From NCBI GenBank assembly GCA_900313615.1, contig OMRP01000004.1, positions 62,001 through 126,000 of the forward strand: a stretch of 64,000 bases of DNA, in the 5' to 3' direction. The position numbers were made by a program, and so were the translations under genes. This document shows, piece by piece, positions 1-8,112 of this stretch. Origin of the DNA: an uncultured Prevotellaceae bacterium (GTDB lineage Bacteria > Bacteroidota > Bacteroidia > Bacteroidales > Bacteroidaceae). Below the pieces are notes generated by a model. It had not been told where the DNA came from. It worked only from the letters and a program-made list of their open reading frames with translations, and ran no database searches. How positions within the stretch are numbered: the stretch's first letter is position 1; each line of letters begins with the position of its first letter.

Positions 1-59
1 CCCTATTAAAAAAAGCGAATTAACTTCCATTTTAACTCCCTATTAAGGAAAACCTAAAG

Positions 60-1373
60 ATGACGAAATATTCACACCTGTTGCAACGTTTTGAAGGATG
101 GCTGAAAGGCCATCCATGGGCGTGGATACCCACGGCTTTCTTGGCCAAGGGAGTGAGCGTGGTGTCGCTCACCGTCATCTCCGTGTTGGCCTTCAAACGG
201 TTGGGCATGGACAATGCACAGGTGTGTATGCTTGTGGCGTTGCTCTATCTGCCTTGGCTCTTACGTCCGTTGGCATCACCGTTGGTGTTGCGCTTCATGT
301 CGCTCCGCCGGTGGATTGTGTTATGCCAGTTAGGCATGGCAGCGGCGCTTTTCGGTGTGTCATGTAGTGTGTCGTTGAAGGGTGGACATGTGGGTGTGAT
401 GTTGTGGCTCATGGCTCATTCGTTGGTGGGTGTGGTGCATGATGCCGCGGTGGATAAGTATTTCCGGATGAACGCCCCGATGACTGTGCGTCGTTCTTTT
501 GGAGGTATCACCAGCGTGTTCTTCCGGGTGGCTTTGCTCTTCGGACAGGGAATACTGCTGATGGTTGTGGGTAACATGGAGACGCTCACGCGTGATGTGG
601 TAGGGGCATGGCGTTTCCTCTTCCTTGCCATGGCGCTTTTCTTCCTACTGTTGGCTGTGGCCAATCTATTGCTGTTGCCGAAACCGGTTCCGCTTGATGA
701 AAGTGATACACATCCCACGTCATATCTCTCCAGGGGGTTGACTCCCATCAAGGAGTTTTTCTATCAGAAAGGGGTGGCGTCGATATTGCTTTTCCTCATC
801 TTGTTCCTCTTACCTGAACAATTGGTCGAGAAGGTGGGTATGCTGTTCTTGGTTGATGCAGGCCATACGGGAGGTTTGGCGTTGTCGCCACAGGAGTTTG
901 GTTATGTCCAAGGCACTATCGGTGTCTTTGCCCTTTCCGTGGGAGGTGTCCTCGGAGGTATGGCGGTACATAGGCATGGGGTGGGGCGGTGGCTATGGCC
1001 CATGGCGTTGGCTTTCACCCTCACCAATGTGGTTTACCTTTTCATGGCTTCGTCCATGCCCACGAACATCTGGTTGATATCGCTGTGCATGGTGGTCAAG
1101 TTCCTCGGTCTGGGTTTTGGTACCACGGCTTATGCGGTGAGCCTGATTGCTTTCTCTCGTGATGGCAGTGGCGAGATGCGACCGGAACGGTTTGCTGTAT
1201 GTTCGTCGGTCATGGCACTCGCAACCTTGTTGTTCACAACTCTCTCCGGTTACTTGCAGGAGTGGTTGGGTTATTACCGATTCTTCTGGTTGGTAGTACT
1301 CTGTTCTCTCGTCACTTGGGTCGTGACGTTCCTTGCAAAGGTTGATGCTTCTGCGGGGAAAAAGAGTGTTTAA
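60..1373 (+). CDS. AmpG-like MFS transporter (PAT family)
   Basis: A 437-residue polytopic inner-membrane protein with about 12 hydrophobic segments spread over its whole length. The N-terminal part (KRLG..NAQV..LVALLYLPWLLRP) and the segment HDAAVDKYFR near residue 130 resemble the PAT/AmpG branch of the major facilitator superfamily, where these positions read LYLPW..KP and HDIAADG. AmpG proteins import anhydro-muropeptides or related sugars for cell-wall recycling; the actual substrate here cannot be read from the sequence. The start at 60 follows an AT-rich stretch with no Shine-Dalgarno, as usual in Bacteroidota. The upstream neighbour lies outside the window, so its operon is unknown. 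Confidence 0.75.
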   Translation: MTKYSHLLQRFEGWLKGHPWAWIPTAFLAKGVSVVSLTVISVLAFKRLGMDNAQVCMLVALLYLPWLLRPLASPLVLRFMSLRRWIVLCQLGMAAALFGVSCSVSLKGGHVGVMLWLMAHSLVGVVHDAAVDKYFRMNAPMTVRRSFGGITSVFFRVALLFGQGILLMVVGNMETLTRDVVGAWRFLFLAMALFFLLLAVANLLLLPKPVPLDESDTHPTSYLSRGLTPIKEFFYQKGVASILLFLILFLLPEQLVEKVGMLFLVDAGHTGGLALSPQEFGYVQGTIGVFALSVGGVLGGMAVHRHGVGRWLWPMALAFTLTNVVYLFMASSMPTNIWLISLCMVVKFLGLGFGTTAYAVSLIAFSRDGSGEMRPERFAVCSSVMALATLLFTTLSGYLQEWLGYYRFFWLVVLCSLVTWVVTFLAKVDASAGKKSV

Positions 1374-1526
1374 GGGGGTGAGGTTTTAGTAGGTTCTGTA
1401 TTCGTACAATTCGTAGTGAAATAATCATTTAATTCGTAGAGCCTTTTTCTGTTTTATTCGTTTTTTTCTTTCAAATTTGTAATAATTTCGCGTTCGGCTG
1501 CTCTTAATGGTAGATGCTGACAAGAA

Positions 1527-2063
1527 ATGGAAGATAAACTCATTGTTCAGGAATTGTTAAATGGTGGCAACACACGTCTGTTTGCACCCGTCGTCCAGCG
1601 CTATTCGGGCATGATGCTCTCGAAGGCACTCACTATTACGCGTAACCGTGAACGTGCTGCCGAAAGTGTACAGATGGCTTTCGCCAAGGCCTATGCCAAT
1701 CTCGACTCGTGGCGGGGCGACACCCTTGGTCCATGGCTCCTCACCATCACGATGCATGTGGCACTCAACATGATGGAGAAGGAACGTCGACTCAGCCGCC
1801 TGTCCACTGAAGGACAGTCATTGGAGAATGTCGCCGACGATGCTTATTCGGATGAACATGAGTCGAAACTGCAACGGATGGAGCAGGCTCTTCAGCAATT
1901 GCCGTCCGAGGACAGACAACTCATAACATTACATTATTATAAGAAAATGAAAACCGACGAGATAGCGAAGACGATGGGCTTGTCACAGTCGAATGTGCTG
2001 GTGCGGCTGCATCGTGTACGTGAACGTCTCAAAAAAATAATGAACCATGGAGAAGAAGAATGA
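1527..2063 (+). CDS. ECF-type RNA polymerase sigma factor
   Basis: 178 residues with the two-domain layout of extracytoplasmic-function sigma factors: a region 2 like segment at about residues 15-90 (VQRYSGMML, then ERAAESVQMAFAKAYANL, then GPWLLTITMHVALN) and a region 4 helix-turn-helix at about 120-172 (LPSEDRQLITLHYYKKM, TDEIAKTMGLSQSNV, RLHRVRERLKK). Such proteins direct core RNA polymerase to a small regulon and are usually held by a membrane anti-sigma factor. The next gene overlaps it by 17 bp and encodes a small membrane protein, so the two are probably co-transcribed and functionally coupled. Its regulon is not visible. Confidence 0.92.
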   Translation: MEDKLIVQELLNGGNTRLFAPVVQRYSGMMLSKALTITRNRERAAESVQMAFAKAYANLDSWRGDTLGPWLLTITMHVALNMMEKERRLSRLSTEGQSLENVADDAYSDEHESKLQRMEQALQQLPSEDRQLITLHYYKKMKTDEIAKTMGLSQSNVLVRLHRVRERLKKIMNHGEEE

Positions 2064-2382
2064 CCTTATGAATGAACAACAGTTCGATGCGCTCATCGCC
2101 GAAACGCTGGAGCGTGAGATGATGGTCGACGATTTGAATCGCTTGGTGATGAAAGAACTCAATCGCGCCGCACGTCGTGAGCGTTGGCGTCGTTGGGGCA
2201 AACTTGTGGTTGTGGCTTTCGGACTGCCTTTGTTGTTGGCGTTCTTCGCATATTCCGTTGCTAATGGATGGTATGCCGGTCATGGCACGAAGTGTGCCGC
2301 GGCCTGTTTGGCTATACAGGTAATAGGGGCGGTGTTAGGCTTAATGGCTTTTGTGGCGAAGTATCGTCATTCGTCAGTATGA
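2047..2382 (+). CDS. Small membrane protein, candidate partner of the ECF sigma factor
   Basis: 111 residues: a charged N-terminal part (about 1-55, rich in E, R and K) followed by two hydrophobic segments at about 57-75 and 85-103. It overlaps the sigma gene by 17 bp; an alternative ATG at 2068 would start it 4 bp after the sigma stop. The architecture (cytoplasmic helical N-terminus plus membrane anchor) fits a small anti-sigma-like regulator, but I do not recognise a zinc-binding HxxxCxxC anti-sigma motif, so the function is inferred from position only. Confidence 0.7.
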   Translation: MEKKNDLMNEQQFDALIAETLEREMMVDDLNRLVMKELNRAARRERWRRWGKLVVVAFGLPLLLAFFAYSVANGWYAGHGTKCAAACLAIQVIGAVLGLMAFVAKYRHSSV

Positions 2383-2460
2383 GATTCTTATTATCATTAT
2401 TTTAATCATTTCATCTAATCATCTTATATTTTTCCAATTTTTCCTGTAATAGTTTTCAAG

Positions 2461-2468
2461 TACCTTTG
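2461..2468 (+). promoter_or_regulatory. Promoter -7 box for the DUF6249-like gene
   Basis: TACCTTTG matches the Bacteroidota TAnnTTTG box and lies 39 bp before the next start codon, so the 2508 gene probably has its own promoter rather than being only read through from the sigma operon. Confidence 0.6.
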
Positions 2469-2507
2469 TCATATAAGTGAAGTTTAACCAATAATACAAA
2501 TAATAAA

Positions 2508-2894
2508 ATGAGTGAATTAGTACCGATTTTGGGAGTTATCTTTTCATTGTCCATTCCAATGGTAGTGATGTATTTCGTAGCAAAGATGGTTATCAATGAG
2601 AAGAACCGTGACAAGGAAATCCGCCAACTCATCATTGAGCACGACATGGATGCGGAGCGAGCTAAATTGTTGATCAAGGAGAAACGCGACAACAACGGCC
2701 GTTATCCGGCATTGCGCTGGGGATGTTTTCTCATGGGAGCGGGTTTTGGTGCCTTGGCAGCCTTCTTGCTTAACATGGCCACCGACAGTGCCTTCTTTTA
2801 TTTGACCATCGCCTTCGGATGCGGCTTGGGACTGCTTGTTTCTTTCCTTATTGAGATGAAGGTGGCGCGTAAGGAACCGCCAACGCAAGAGTAA
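2508..2894 (+). CDS. DUF6249-like small membrane protein
   Basis: 128 residues with three hydrophobic segments: residues 4-27 at the N-terminus, about 70-88 and about 95-114. A charged helical stretch (EKNRDKEIRQLIIEHDMDAER) separates the first from the others. Similar proteins sit next to ECF sigma factors in many Bacteroidales and are annotated DUF6249; no activity is known. It has its own promoter box and ends just before a strong hairpin, so it can be expressed alone. It is convergent with the arabinofuranosidase gene. Confidence 0.75.
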   Translation: MSELVPILGVIFSLSIPMVVMYFVAKMVINEKNRDKEIRQLIIEHDMDAERAKLLIKEKRDNNGRYPALRWGCFLMGAGFGALAAFLLNMATDSAFFYLTIAFGCGLGLLVSFLIEMKVARKEPPTQE

Positions 2895-2938
2895 TCATTT
2901 AGTGAATGCATAAGGTTTTGTTGCATAGCATAAACAAC

Positions 2939-2970
2939 GACGGCCGCCATCCTCTGGGATGACGGCCGTC
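2939..2970. terminator. Hairpin between convergent genes
   Basis: GACGGCCG-CCATCC, a TCTG loop, then GGATGA-CGGCCGTC form a nearly perfect 14-bp stem between the convergent 2508 and 3007 genes. There is no strong T-tract, so it may act as a two-way barrier or an RNA 3' end. Confidence 0.6.
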
Positions 2971-2978
2971 CTCTTACT

Positions 2979-2994
2979 CCCTCCCTGGGGAGGG
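2979..2994. repeat. CCCTCCC/GGGAGGG hairpin remnant
   Basis: CCCTCCCTGGGGAGGG followed by TTGGG. Related C-rich/G-rich hairpins occur at about 15793-15820, 19817-19842, 33585-33603 and 57251-57273, always between genes. They look like copies of one short intergenic repeat. Confidence 0.5.
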
Positions 2995-3006
2995 TTGGGT
3001 TGTCTA

Positions 3007-4923
3007 TTACTCCACCACCATCACCACAAAGGTGCGCGCGCCGATGGTTGTTTCCACACCGTTGGTGGTAACGGGCAGACTGGTGGTCTGCGGTTTTACC
3101 TTCTCGGGCTGGGCGATACTGTTCTCGTCAGCATCGTTGGCATGGAAGGTCACTAGCTGTCCTTTGCTCAAAGGACGGTTGCCTGTGAAGGTAACGGTGA
3201 TGTCCTGTGCCGTGGTGCCAGTGTTGGCCACTTTCACGTAATAACGTTTGCTGCCCTCGTCATATACGGCGGAGGCGTACAGTCCGTTCTGTCCTTCCAC
3301 GGCCTGACCGCCTTCGGAGAGTTTCAGCACTTGCGTGCCTTTGTATTGACTGTACAATTGTTGCACATGGTAGTTAGGCGTGCAGTAACTCTTCAAGTTG
3401 TCGAACCAGATAAGGTCGGGTTGCCACTGCCGTCCCTCCACATGTGAGAAGAGGGGTGCATAGGTGGCCATGTAAACCACGTCGGCATTGCGTTCCAAGC
3501 CAGTCATGAAAGCGGCTTCTGACAGTGCTGCTTCGAAGTTGTTGCGCTGACCTTGGCCATGGGCGGCATATTCACCTGCAAACACTTTTGGTCCTTTACG
3601 TGGATATTTGTCGTAGCGTCCGGCATTCTGCAAGAACCAGTCAGGCGACATGTAATAGTGCTCGTCAACCAAGTCAGCCTTCAACCTGCGCATCTGCTCC
3701 CAGCCGTAGTCGAAACTCTTGCCGGCAGCGGAGGGTCCTGACGAACCGACGATTTTGATGTCGGGATATTTGGCGCGTATGGCCGTGAGGAAGGGTTCCA
3801 AACGCTCGGGGTACATTTCATCCCACTGCTCGTTGCCGATACCGATATATTTCAGTCCGAAGGGAGCGGGATGTCCCATCTCAGCACGCAGACGACCCCA
3901 TGTGGTGGTCGTGGCACCATTGGCAAACTCAATCAAGTCGAGCGCGTCATCGATATAAGGTTGCAATTCGCTCACTTCAACACGAGCACTCTTATCGTCG
4001 GGTGCGTTTTGGAATTGGCAGGCGATGCCGCAACTGAGGATGGGCAGTGGCGATGCGCCGATGCGCTCGGCTAGGAGGAAATATTCATAGAAGCCAAGGC
4101 CCAGCGACTGGAAGTAGTTGGGATATTGGCGCTCTTCCATGGTGAAGTTCCAGCGGTTCTCGTTCAGTGGGCGGTTCTCGGCAGGTCCCCCGCTCTTCTT
4201 CCACTCATAACGGGTGTCGAGAGTGGTGCCTTCCACGATGCATCCACCGGGGAAGCGGAACACACCAGGATGCAGATCGGCCAACCTCTGTACGAGGTCG
4301 GCACGTAGTCCGTTCCAATTGTCACCGGGCATCAACGACACATGGTCGAGGTCCACCTCGCCACGCTGCACCACGATGCGAAGGAATCCACGTGCGTCAG
4401 TCATGCGCGGAGTGAGTTGGAGGGTGTATTTCTGCCAGTTGCTTCCGTTAATGACGAGGGTGTCGCTAGCGATAGGATCGTGTGTGGTGTTGAGCAGTTC
4501 CACGCGTAGGGTGGCGCCGCTGTTGGTGCGTCCATATACGGAAAAGTTATAGCACATACCTTCACGCAGACCCATGCCGAAGAACCCGTGGTTCTCGATG
4601 CTTGTTCTGCGATGAACGTGTGAGGGCGTAGCCAGATGGATATAGTGCGGGTTGCGCTCGAATGCGGGGCGGGCGCTGCGTATCGTCGCGCTGCCTTGCA
4701 ATTCCCATCCCATCGTGGCATCGGGAAACTCAAAAGAGCGGTTCTCCACCAACTCGGCATATAGTCCGCCGTCGGCCCCGAAGTTGATGTCTTCAAAGAA
4801 AATGCCGTACATCGTGGGCTGTATCTGCGCCACGGGTTTCTTGGCCTGTACTTGGAAAGTGTGCTGTGCTTGGGCTGTGAGCATCATGGCTCCGCCCATC
4901 AGACAAAGAATTACTTTTTTCAT
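3007..4923 (-). CDS. Secreted alpha-L-arabinofuranosidase, GH51
   Basis: 638 residues with a signal peptide (hydrophobic residues 4-17, cleavage near AQAQ). The GH51 catalytic pair is visible: acid/base Glu365 in GIGNEQW and nucleophile Glu451 in FAGEYAAH, and the substrate-pocket signature FRFPGGC is at about 222-228. The enzyme removes terminal arabinofuranosyl groups from arabinan or arabinoxylan. Residues about 60-200 hold a carbohydrate-binding-like beta domain and the last 120 residues the usual GH51 C-terminal beta domain. No SusC/SusD pair or other polysaccharide-locus gene is next to it, so it is a stand-alone enzyme, probably periplasmic or surface. It is followed downstream by aguB/aguA only in the sense of sharing strand; the 107-bp gap is filled with degenerate TTGAGTT-type repeats. 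Confidence 0.93.
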   Translation of the reverse strand: MKKVILCLMGGAMMLTAQAQHTFQVQAKKPVAQIQPTMYGIFFEDINFGADGGLYAELVENRSFEFPDATMGWELQGSATIRSARPAFERNPHYIHLATPSHVHRRTSIENHGFFGMGLREGMCYNFSVYGRTNSGATLRVELLNTTHDPIASDTLVINGSNWQKYTLQLTPRMTDARGFLRIVVQRGEVDLDHVSLMPGDNWNGLRADLVQRLADLHPGVFRFPGGCIVEGTTLDTRYEWKKSGGPAENRPLNENRWNFTMEERQYPNYFQSLGLGFYEYFLLAERIGASPLPILSCGIACQFQNAPDDKSARVEVSELQPYIDDALDLIEFANGATTTTWGRLRAEMGHPAPFGLKYIGIGNEQWDEMYPERLEPFLTAIRAKYPDIKIVGSSGPSAAGKSFDYGWEQMRRLKADLVDEHYYMSPDWFLQNAGRYDKYPRKGPKVFAGEYAAHGQGQRNNFEAALSEAAFMTGLERNADVVYMATYAPLFSHVEGRQWQPDLIWFDNLKSYCTPNYHVQQLYSQYKGTQVLKLSEGGQAVEGQNGLYASAVYDEGSKRYYVKVANTGTTAQDITVTFTGNRPLSKGQLVTFHANDADENSIAQPEKVKPQTTSLPVTTNGVETTIGARTFVVMVVE

Positions 4924-4926
4924 TTG

Positions 4927-5030
4927 CTTTAAGTTTATGAGTTTTTAAGTTTATGAGTTATTGAGTTTATGAGTTTATGAGTTATCGAGTTCCTAATTTT
5001 TTAATTCTTTAATTCTTTAATTTTACCTCC
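4927..5030. repeat. Degenerate simple repeats (GAGTTTAT and TTAATTCT types)
   Basis: The gap upstream of the GH51 gene is made of imperfect tandem units reading TTTATGAG/TTTTTAAG/TTATTGAG, then AATTCTTT repeated. Similar low-complexity stretches occur at 32790-32870, 46627-46690 and 56105-56196. Confidence 0.8.
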
Positions 5031-5906
5031 CTAATCAATGAACCTCTTCGTCAGCTCTCCGTATTCCTCAATGCGACGGTCGCGCAGGAAGGGCCACCAA
5101 CGGCGTACCTGTTCGGCGCGGTTCATGTCCACCTCCACCACTTGACGTATTTCCTCGTCTTTGGGAGCGCGATAGAGCAGTTCTCCTTGTGGCCCTGCCA
5201 CGAAACTGCTGCCCCAAAACAGTATGCCACGAGTCTGGCCGCTGGGGTCGGTTTCATGGCCTACACGGTTTACGCTCACCACGGGCAGGCCGTTGGCTAC
5301 GGCATGGCCGCGCTGTACGGTGGTCCATGCCTCACGCTGCCGTTCTTGTTCTTCTGGCGTGTCGCTGCTCTCATAGCCGATGGCGGTGGGATAGATAAGC
5401 AGGTCGGCTCCTTGCAAGGCCATCAGCCGTGCTGCCTCGGGATACCATTGGTCCCAGCACACGAGCACGCCAAGGCGTCCCACACTGGTTTCGATGGGAT
5501 GGAAGCCAAGATCGCCAGGGGTGAAATAGAACTTCTCGTAGTAGGCGGGGTCATCGGGGATATGCATCTTGCGGTAGATGCCGGCTATGCTACCATCTTT
5601 CTCCAGCACTACGGCAGTGTTGTGGTACAGTCCTGCGGCACGACGTTCGAAAAGCGATGTCACGATAACCACGCCGTATTTCTTGGCCAACTCGCCGAAC
5701 AGACGTGTCGATGGTCCGGGTATGGGTTCGGCTTGGTTGAAGAGGTCTACATCCTCCGTCTGGCAGAAATACAGCCCATTGTGTAGTTCCTGCAAGACCA
5801 CTAACTCGGCACCTCGCTCTGCCAATTCGGCAATGCCTTCTGCCAACCGACGGCGATTGTCGTCGCTGTCAGCGGTGTTGTGCTGTTGTATGATTCCTAT
5901 TTTCAT
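5031..5906 (-). CDS. aguB: N-carbamoylputrescine amidase
   Basis: 291 residues of the nitrilase superfamily with the Glu-Lys-Cys triad: Glu40 (VVLQELHNG), Lys113 (YRKMHIPDDP) and Cys150 (VLVCWDQWYPE). The YFTPGD and QWYPEAAR segments are typical of N-carbamoylputrescine amidases of about 290 residues. It hydrolyses N-carbamoylputrescine to putrescine, CO2 and ammonia in the cytoplasm. The gene upstream on the same strand encodes agmatine deiminase, which makes its substrate, so the two form the agmatine-to-putrescine route of polyamine synthesis. The 85-bp gap between them carries degenerate GTTTAGGG and TCACTCG repeats. Confidence 0.95.
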   Translation of the reverse strand: MKIGIIQQHNTADSDDNRRRLAEGIAELAERGAELVVLQELHNGLYFCQTEDVDLFNQAEPIPGPSTRLFGELAKKYGVVIVTSLFERRAAGLYHNTAVVLEKDGSIAGIYRKMHIPDDPAYYEKFYFTPGDLGFHPIETSVGRLGVLVCWDQWYPEAARLMALQGADLLIYPTAIGYESSDTPEEQERQREAWTTVQRGHAVANGLPVVSVNRVGHETDPSGQTRGILFWGSSFVAGPQGELLYRAPKDEEIRQVVEVDMNRAEQVRRWWPFLRDRRIEEYGELTKRFID

Positions 5907-5991
5907 TGGTTTAAGGGTGTTTAGGGCTTAGGGTTGAGTGTTTAGGGTACTAACCTTTTTCAATCACTCGTCACTCATCACTCGTCACTCG

Positions 5992-7032
5992 TCACGACAT
6001 CTGCATCGTTAGACAATGTATGCTGCCATGTTGTCGAATGATGGTGCGGGCATCAATGCCAATCATCTCACGTCCGGGGAATGCTTGTGCGATAGCTTTG
6101 CGTGCTCGCTCGTCGTTCTCGGGCTGCGCGTAGGTGGGGTAGATGACCGCTCCGTTGATGACGAGGAAATTGGCGTAAGTGGCGGGTAGTCGCTCGCCTT
6201 CTTCGTATATGGCATCGGCCATGGGTAGGGCGATGAGCCGATAGGGCTTCCCCTCCTGTGTGCGTAGGGCTCGTAACTGTTGCTCCAGCAGCACAAAATC
6301 CTCGTGCTGAAGGTCGTCATCTTTTCCTGAGCTTACATACAGTAACGTGTCGTCAGGAGCCGTGCGTACGATGGTGTCTATATGTCCGTCAGTGTCGTCT
6401 CCCTCCAATTCACCATGGTCGAGCCATACCACATGCTCAGCGTGCAGCCTTCTTTTCAGTTGTTTTTCTATCTCATCCTGAGAGAGTGGCTGGTTGCGGT
6501 GTGGTGCCAACAGACAGGTGGATGTGGTGAACACGGTGCCCCTTCCGTCACTCTCTATCGAGCCACCTTCCAACACGAAGTCGAGGTGGTCTTCATATTC
6601 TCCGTGCAAGCGTCCTGCCTTGTGCAGCGAGCGGTTGATGGCATTGTCTTTCTCGGCAGGGAATTTCTCACCCCAACCATTGAAACGGAAGTCGAGCGCA
6701 AGCAGGCTCCCATCGTCGCCCACCAAGGTAATGGGACCATGGTCGCGTGCCCATGTGTCGTTGCTCTCACAGGTATGGCAGACCACACGTTGCAGTTGAG
6801 TGGGGGAGAGGCGTGCCTCCAGCAACCGTTGGGCATAGCCACGCACAGGTTCCACCACGAGCAGATGTTCATGGCGTGTGATGGCATCAGCCATTTGTAA
6901 GTATGTCTCGGTGATGTCGTCTAGGTAACAGGACCAGTCGGTCTGTTCATGTGGCCATGTGAGCATCACGCCCCACTGCCGTTCCCATTCGGCGGGCATC
7001 CGGTAGATCGTTGTCAAAGTGTTGTTTGCCAT
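5992..7032 (-). CDS. aguA: Agmatine deiminase
   Basis: 346 residues of the peptidyl-arginine-deiminase-like (PAD_porph) guanidino-modifying family. The catalytic Cys340 sits in GSIHCLTMQ close to the C-terminus, and the conserved ARDHGP, EGGSIE and DGHIDT segments hold the other active-site residues. It converts agmatine to N-carbamoylputrescine, which aguB then hydrolyses. A -7 box on the minus strand (TAAGTTTG, 7047-7040) lies only seven bases before the ATG, so the message has almost no leader. It is divergent from the first nuclease lipoprotein, with 71 bp between starts. Confidence 0.95.
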   Translation of the reverse strand: MANNTLTTIYRMPAEWERQWGVMLTWPHEQTDWSCYLDDITETYLQMADAITRHEHLLVVEPVRGYAQRLLEARLSPTQLQRVVCHTCESNDTWARDHGPITLVGDDGSLLALDFRFNGWGEKFPAEKDNAINRSLHKAGRLHGEYEDHLDFVLEGGSIESDGRGTVFTTSTCLLAPHRNQPLSQDEIEKQLKRRLHAEHVVWLDHGELEGDDTDGHIDTIVRTAPDDTLLYVSSGKDDDLQHEDFVLLEQQLRALRTQEGKPYRLIALPMADAIYEEGERLPATYANFLVINGAVIYPTYAQPENDERARKAIAQAFPGREMIGIDARTIIRQHGSIHCLTMQMS

Positions 7033-7039
7033 TGGGCTA

Positions 7040-7047
7040 CAAACTTA
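7040..7047 (-). promoter_or_regulatory. aguA promoter -7 box
   Basis: TAAGTTTG on the minus strand, seven bases from the aguA ATG. Confidence 0.6.
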
Positions 7048-7090
7048 CACATTTTTTTCCAATTTTCATATTGAAAATCAAATTTATTCG

Positions 7091-7098
7091 TAATTTTG
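7091..7098 (+). promoter_or_regulatory. Promoter -7 box at the start of nuclease lipoprotein 1
   Basis: TAATTTTG ends five bases before the ATG at 7104. With Bacteroidota spacing the transcript would begin at or next to the start codon, i.e. leaderless. It also argues against the longer reading from 7011, whose extra codons would lie upstream of the transcript. Confidence 0.65.
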
Positions 7099-7103
7099 CC
7101 GCC

Positions 7104-8033
7104 ATGAGAAAGATAATTCCCTTTTTGACCGTTTTGGTTGTATGGTGTGTGATGGCTTGTAGCCAGAAGAAAGACCAGCCCTTACAAGATGAAGTGACCG
7201 TGGTGGAAAAGACGGGTGACGATACAGAGTCTTCAGTACAGGAGGAACAACAATCACCTTACTACGAGGGTGAGATTGGCGATGTCAATAGTCCTCATGA
7301 ACAGAGCCACCCCATTGAGGAGCAACGTATGGATGACGAGGCTTCTGCAACCACTGACCTGTTGGCGGTGAAAGGTGGACAACATGGCCGTTTTCTCCAG
7401 CGCGAAGGTTATGTCACATTATATAATACGGAGTGGCGTATACCCAACTGGGTGGCATGGAGTCTTACACGCGACCATGTTTCGGGGCCATTTAAGCGAA
7501 AGGGTATGGCTTACCATGAAGATACTGAGGTGGCTGAACCTCGTGCCACACTGGACGACTACAGGGGCTCGCATTACAGCCGTGGACATATGTGTCCATC
7601 AGGCGATAACAAATGGGATGCCAAGGCGCAGGACCAGTCGTTCTTGCTCACCAATATGTGTCCGCAGGACCGTACCCTTAATGGTGGTGACTGGAACGAA
7701 TTGGAGATGCGTTGCCGTCGCTGGGCGGAGCGTTATGGTGAGGTGTATATTGTGGCGGGTCCCCTCGTGTCGAAGAGCAATCCCGAGACCATCGGACGCA
7801 ACCATGTGGTGGTGCCTGACAAATTTTTTAAAGTGGTGCTCTGCACCGAGGGTACACCCCGCGCTCTCGGTTTTATCTACAATAACCGTCAGGACCATCA
7901 CAAGAAAATGCGGGAATATGTGGTCTCTGTCGACGAGGTGGAACGCATCACTGGTCTCGACTTCTTCGCTGCCTTGCCCGACGACATAGAACAGCGCATT
8001 GAGGCACACTCCGATTTGGACGATTGGAAGTAA
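7104..8033 (+). CDS. DNA/RNA non-specific endonuclease, lipoprotein (paralog 1)
   Basis: 309 residues. A lipoprotein signal peptide with lipobox VMAC puts Cys19 at the membrane face, followed by an acidic linker to about residue 95. The rest is the beta-beta-alpha-metal NUC endonuclease domain: SRGHMCPSGDNKWD carries the catalytic His, and QSFLLTNMCPQ with WNELE supplies the metal-site Asn and Glu. The usual DRGH tetrad reads SRGH here, while the paralog at 9110 keeps DRGH. Such enzymes cut DNA and RNA without sequence preference, probably for nucleotide scavenging outside the cytoplasm. I chose the start at 7104 over 7011 because only this one gives a signal peptide and follows the promoter box. 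Confidence 0.9.
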   Translation: MRKIIPFLTVLVVWCVMACSQKKDQPLQDEVTVVEKTGDDTESSVQEEQQSPYYEGEIGDVNSPHEQSHPIEEQRMDDEASATTDLLAVKGGQHGRFLQREGYVTLYNTEWRIPNWVAWSLTRDHVSGPFKRKGMAYHEDTEVAEPRATLDDYRGSHYSRGHMCPSGDNKWDAKAQDQSFLLTNMCPQDRTLNGGDWNELEMRCRRWAERYGEVYIVAGPLVSKSNPETIGRNHVVVPDKFFKVVLCTEGTPRALGFIYNNRQDHHKKMREYVVSVDEVERITGLDFFAALPDDIEQRIEAHSDLDDWK

Positions 8034-8044
8034 TTTGCAAAAAG

Positions 8045-8085
8045 AAAATGCGCACCGCACAATGACGTGCGGTGCGCATTTTTGT
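8045..8085 (+). terminator. Rho-independent terminator after nuclease 1
   Basis: A perfect 16-bp stem (AAAATGCGCACCGCAC, loop AATGAC, GTGCGGTGCGCATTTT) followed by TGTTTG. The flanking A and T runs make it work in both directions, serving the convergent dehydrogenase gene too. Confidence 0.9.
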
Positions 8086-8112
8086 TTGTCTGTATGTGAC
8101 AAAATTAAAAAA

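Noticed and set aside
3007-4923. Polysaccharide utilisation locus around the GH51 gene
   Set aside because: No SusC/SusD-like genes or sugar regulator within the window near either glycoside hydrolase.
4927-5030. Possible CRISPR-like array
   Set aside because: Units are 7-10 bp, degenerate and without spacers; simple sequence repeats only.
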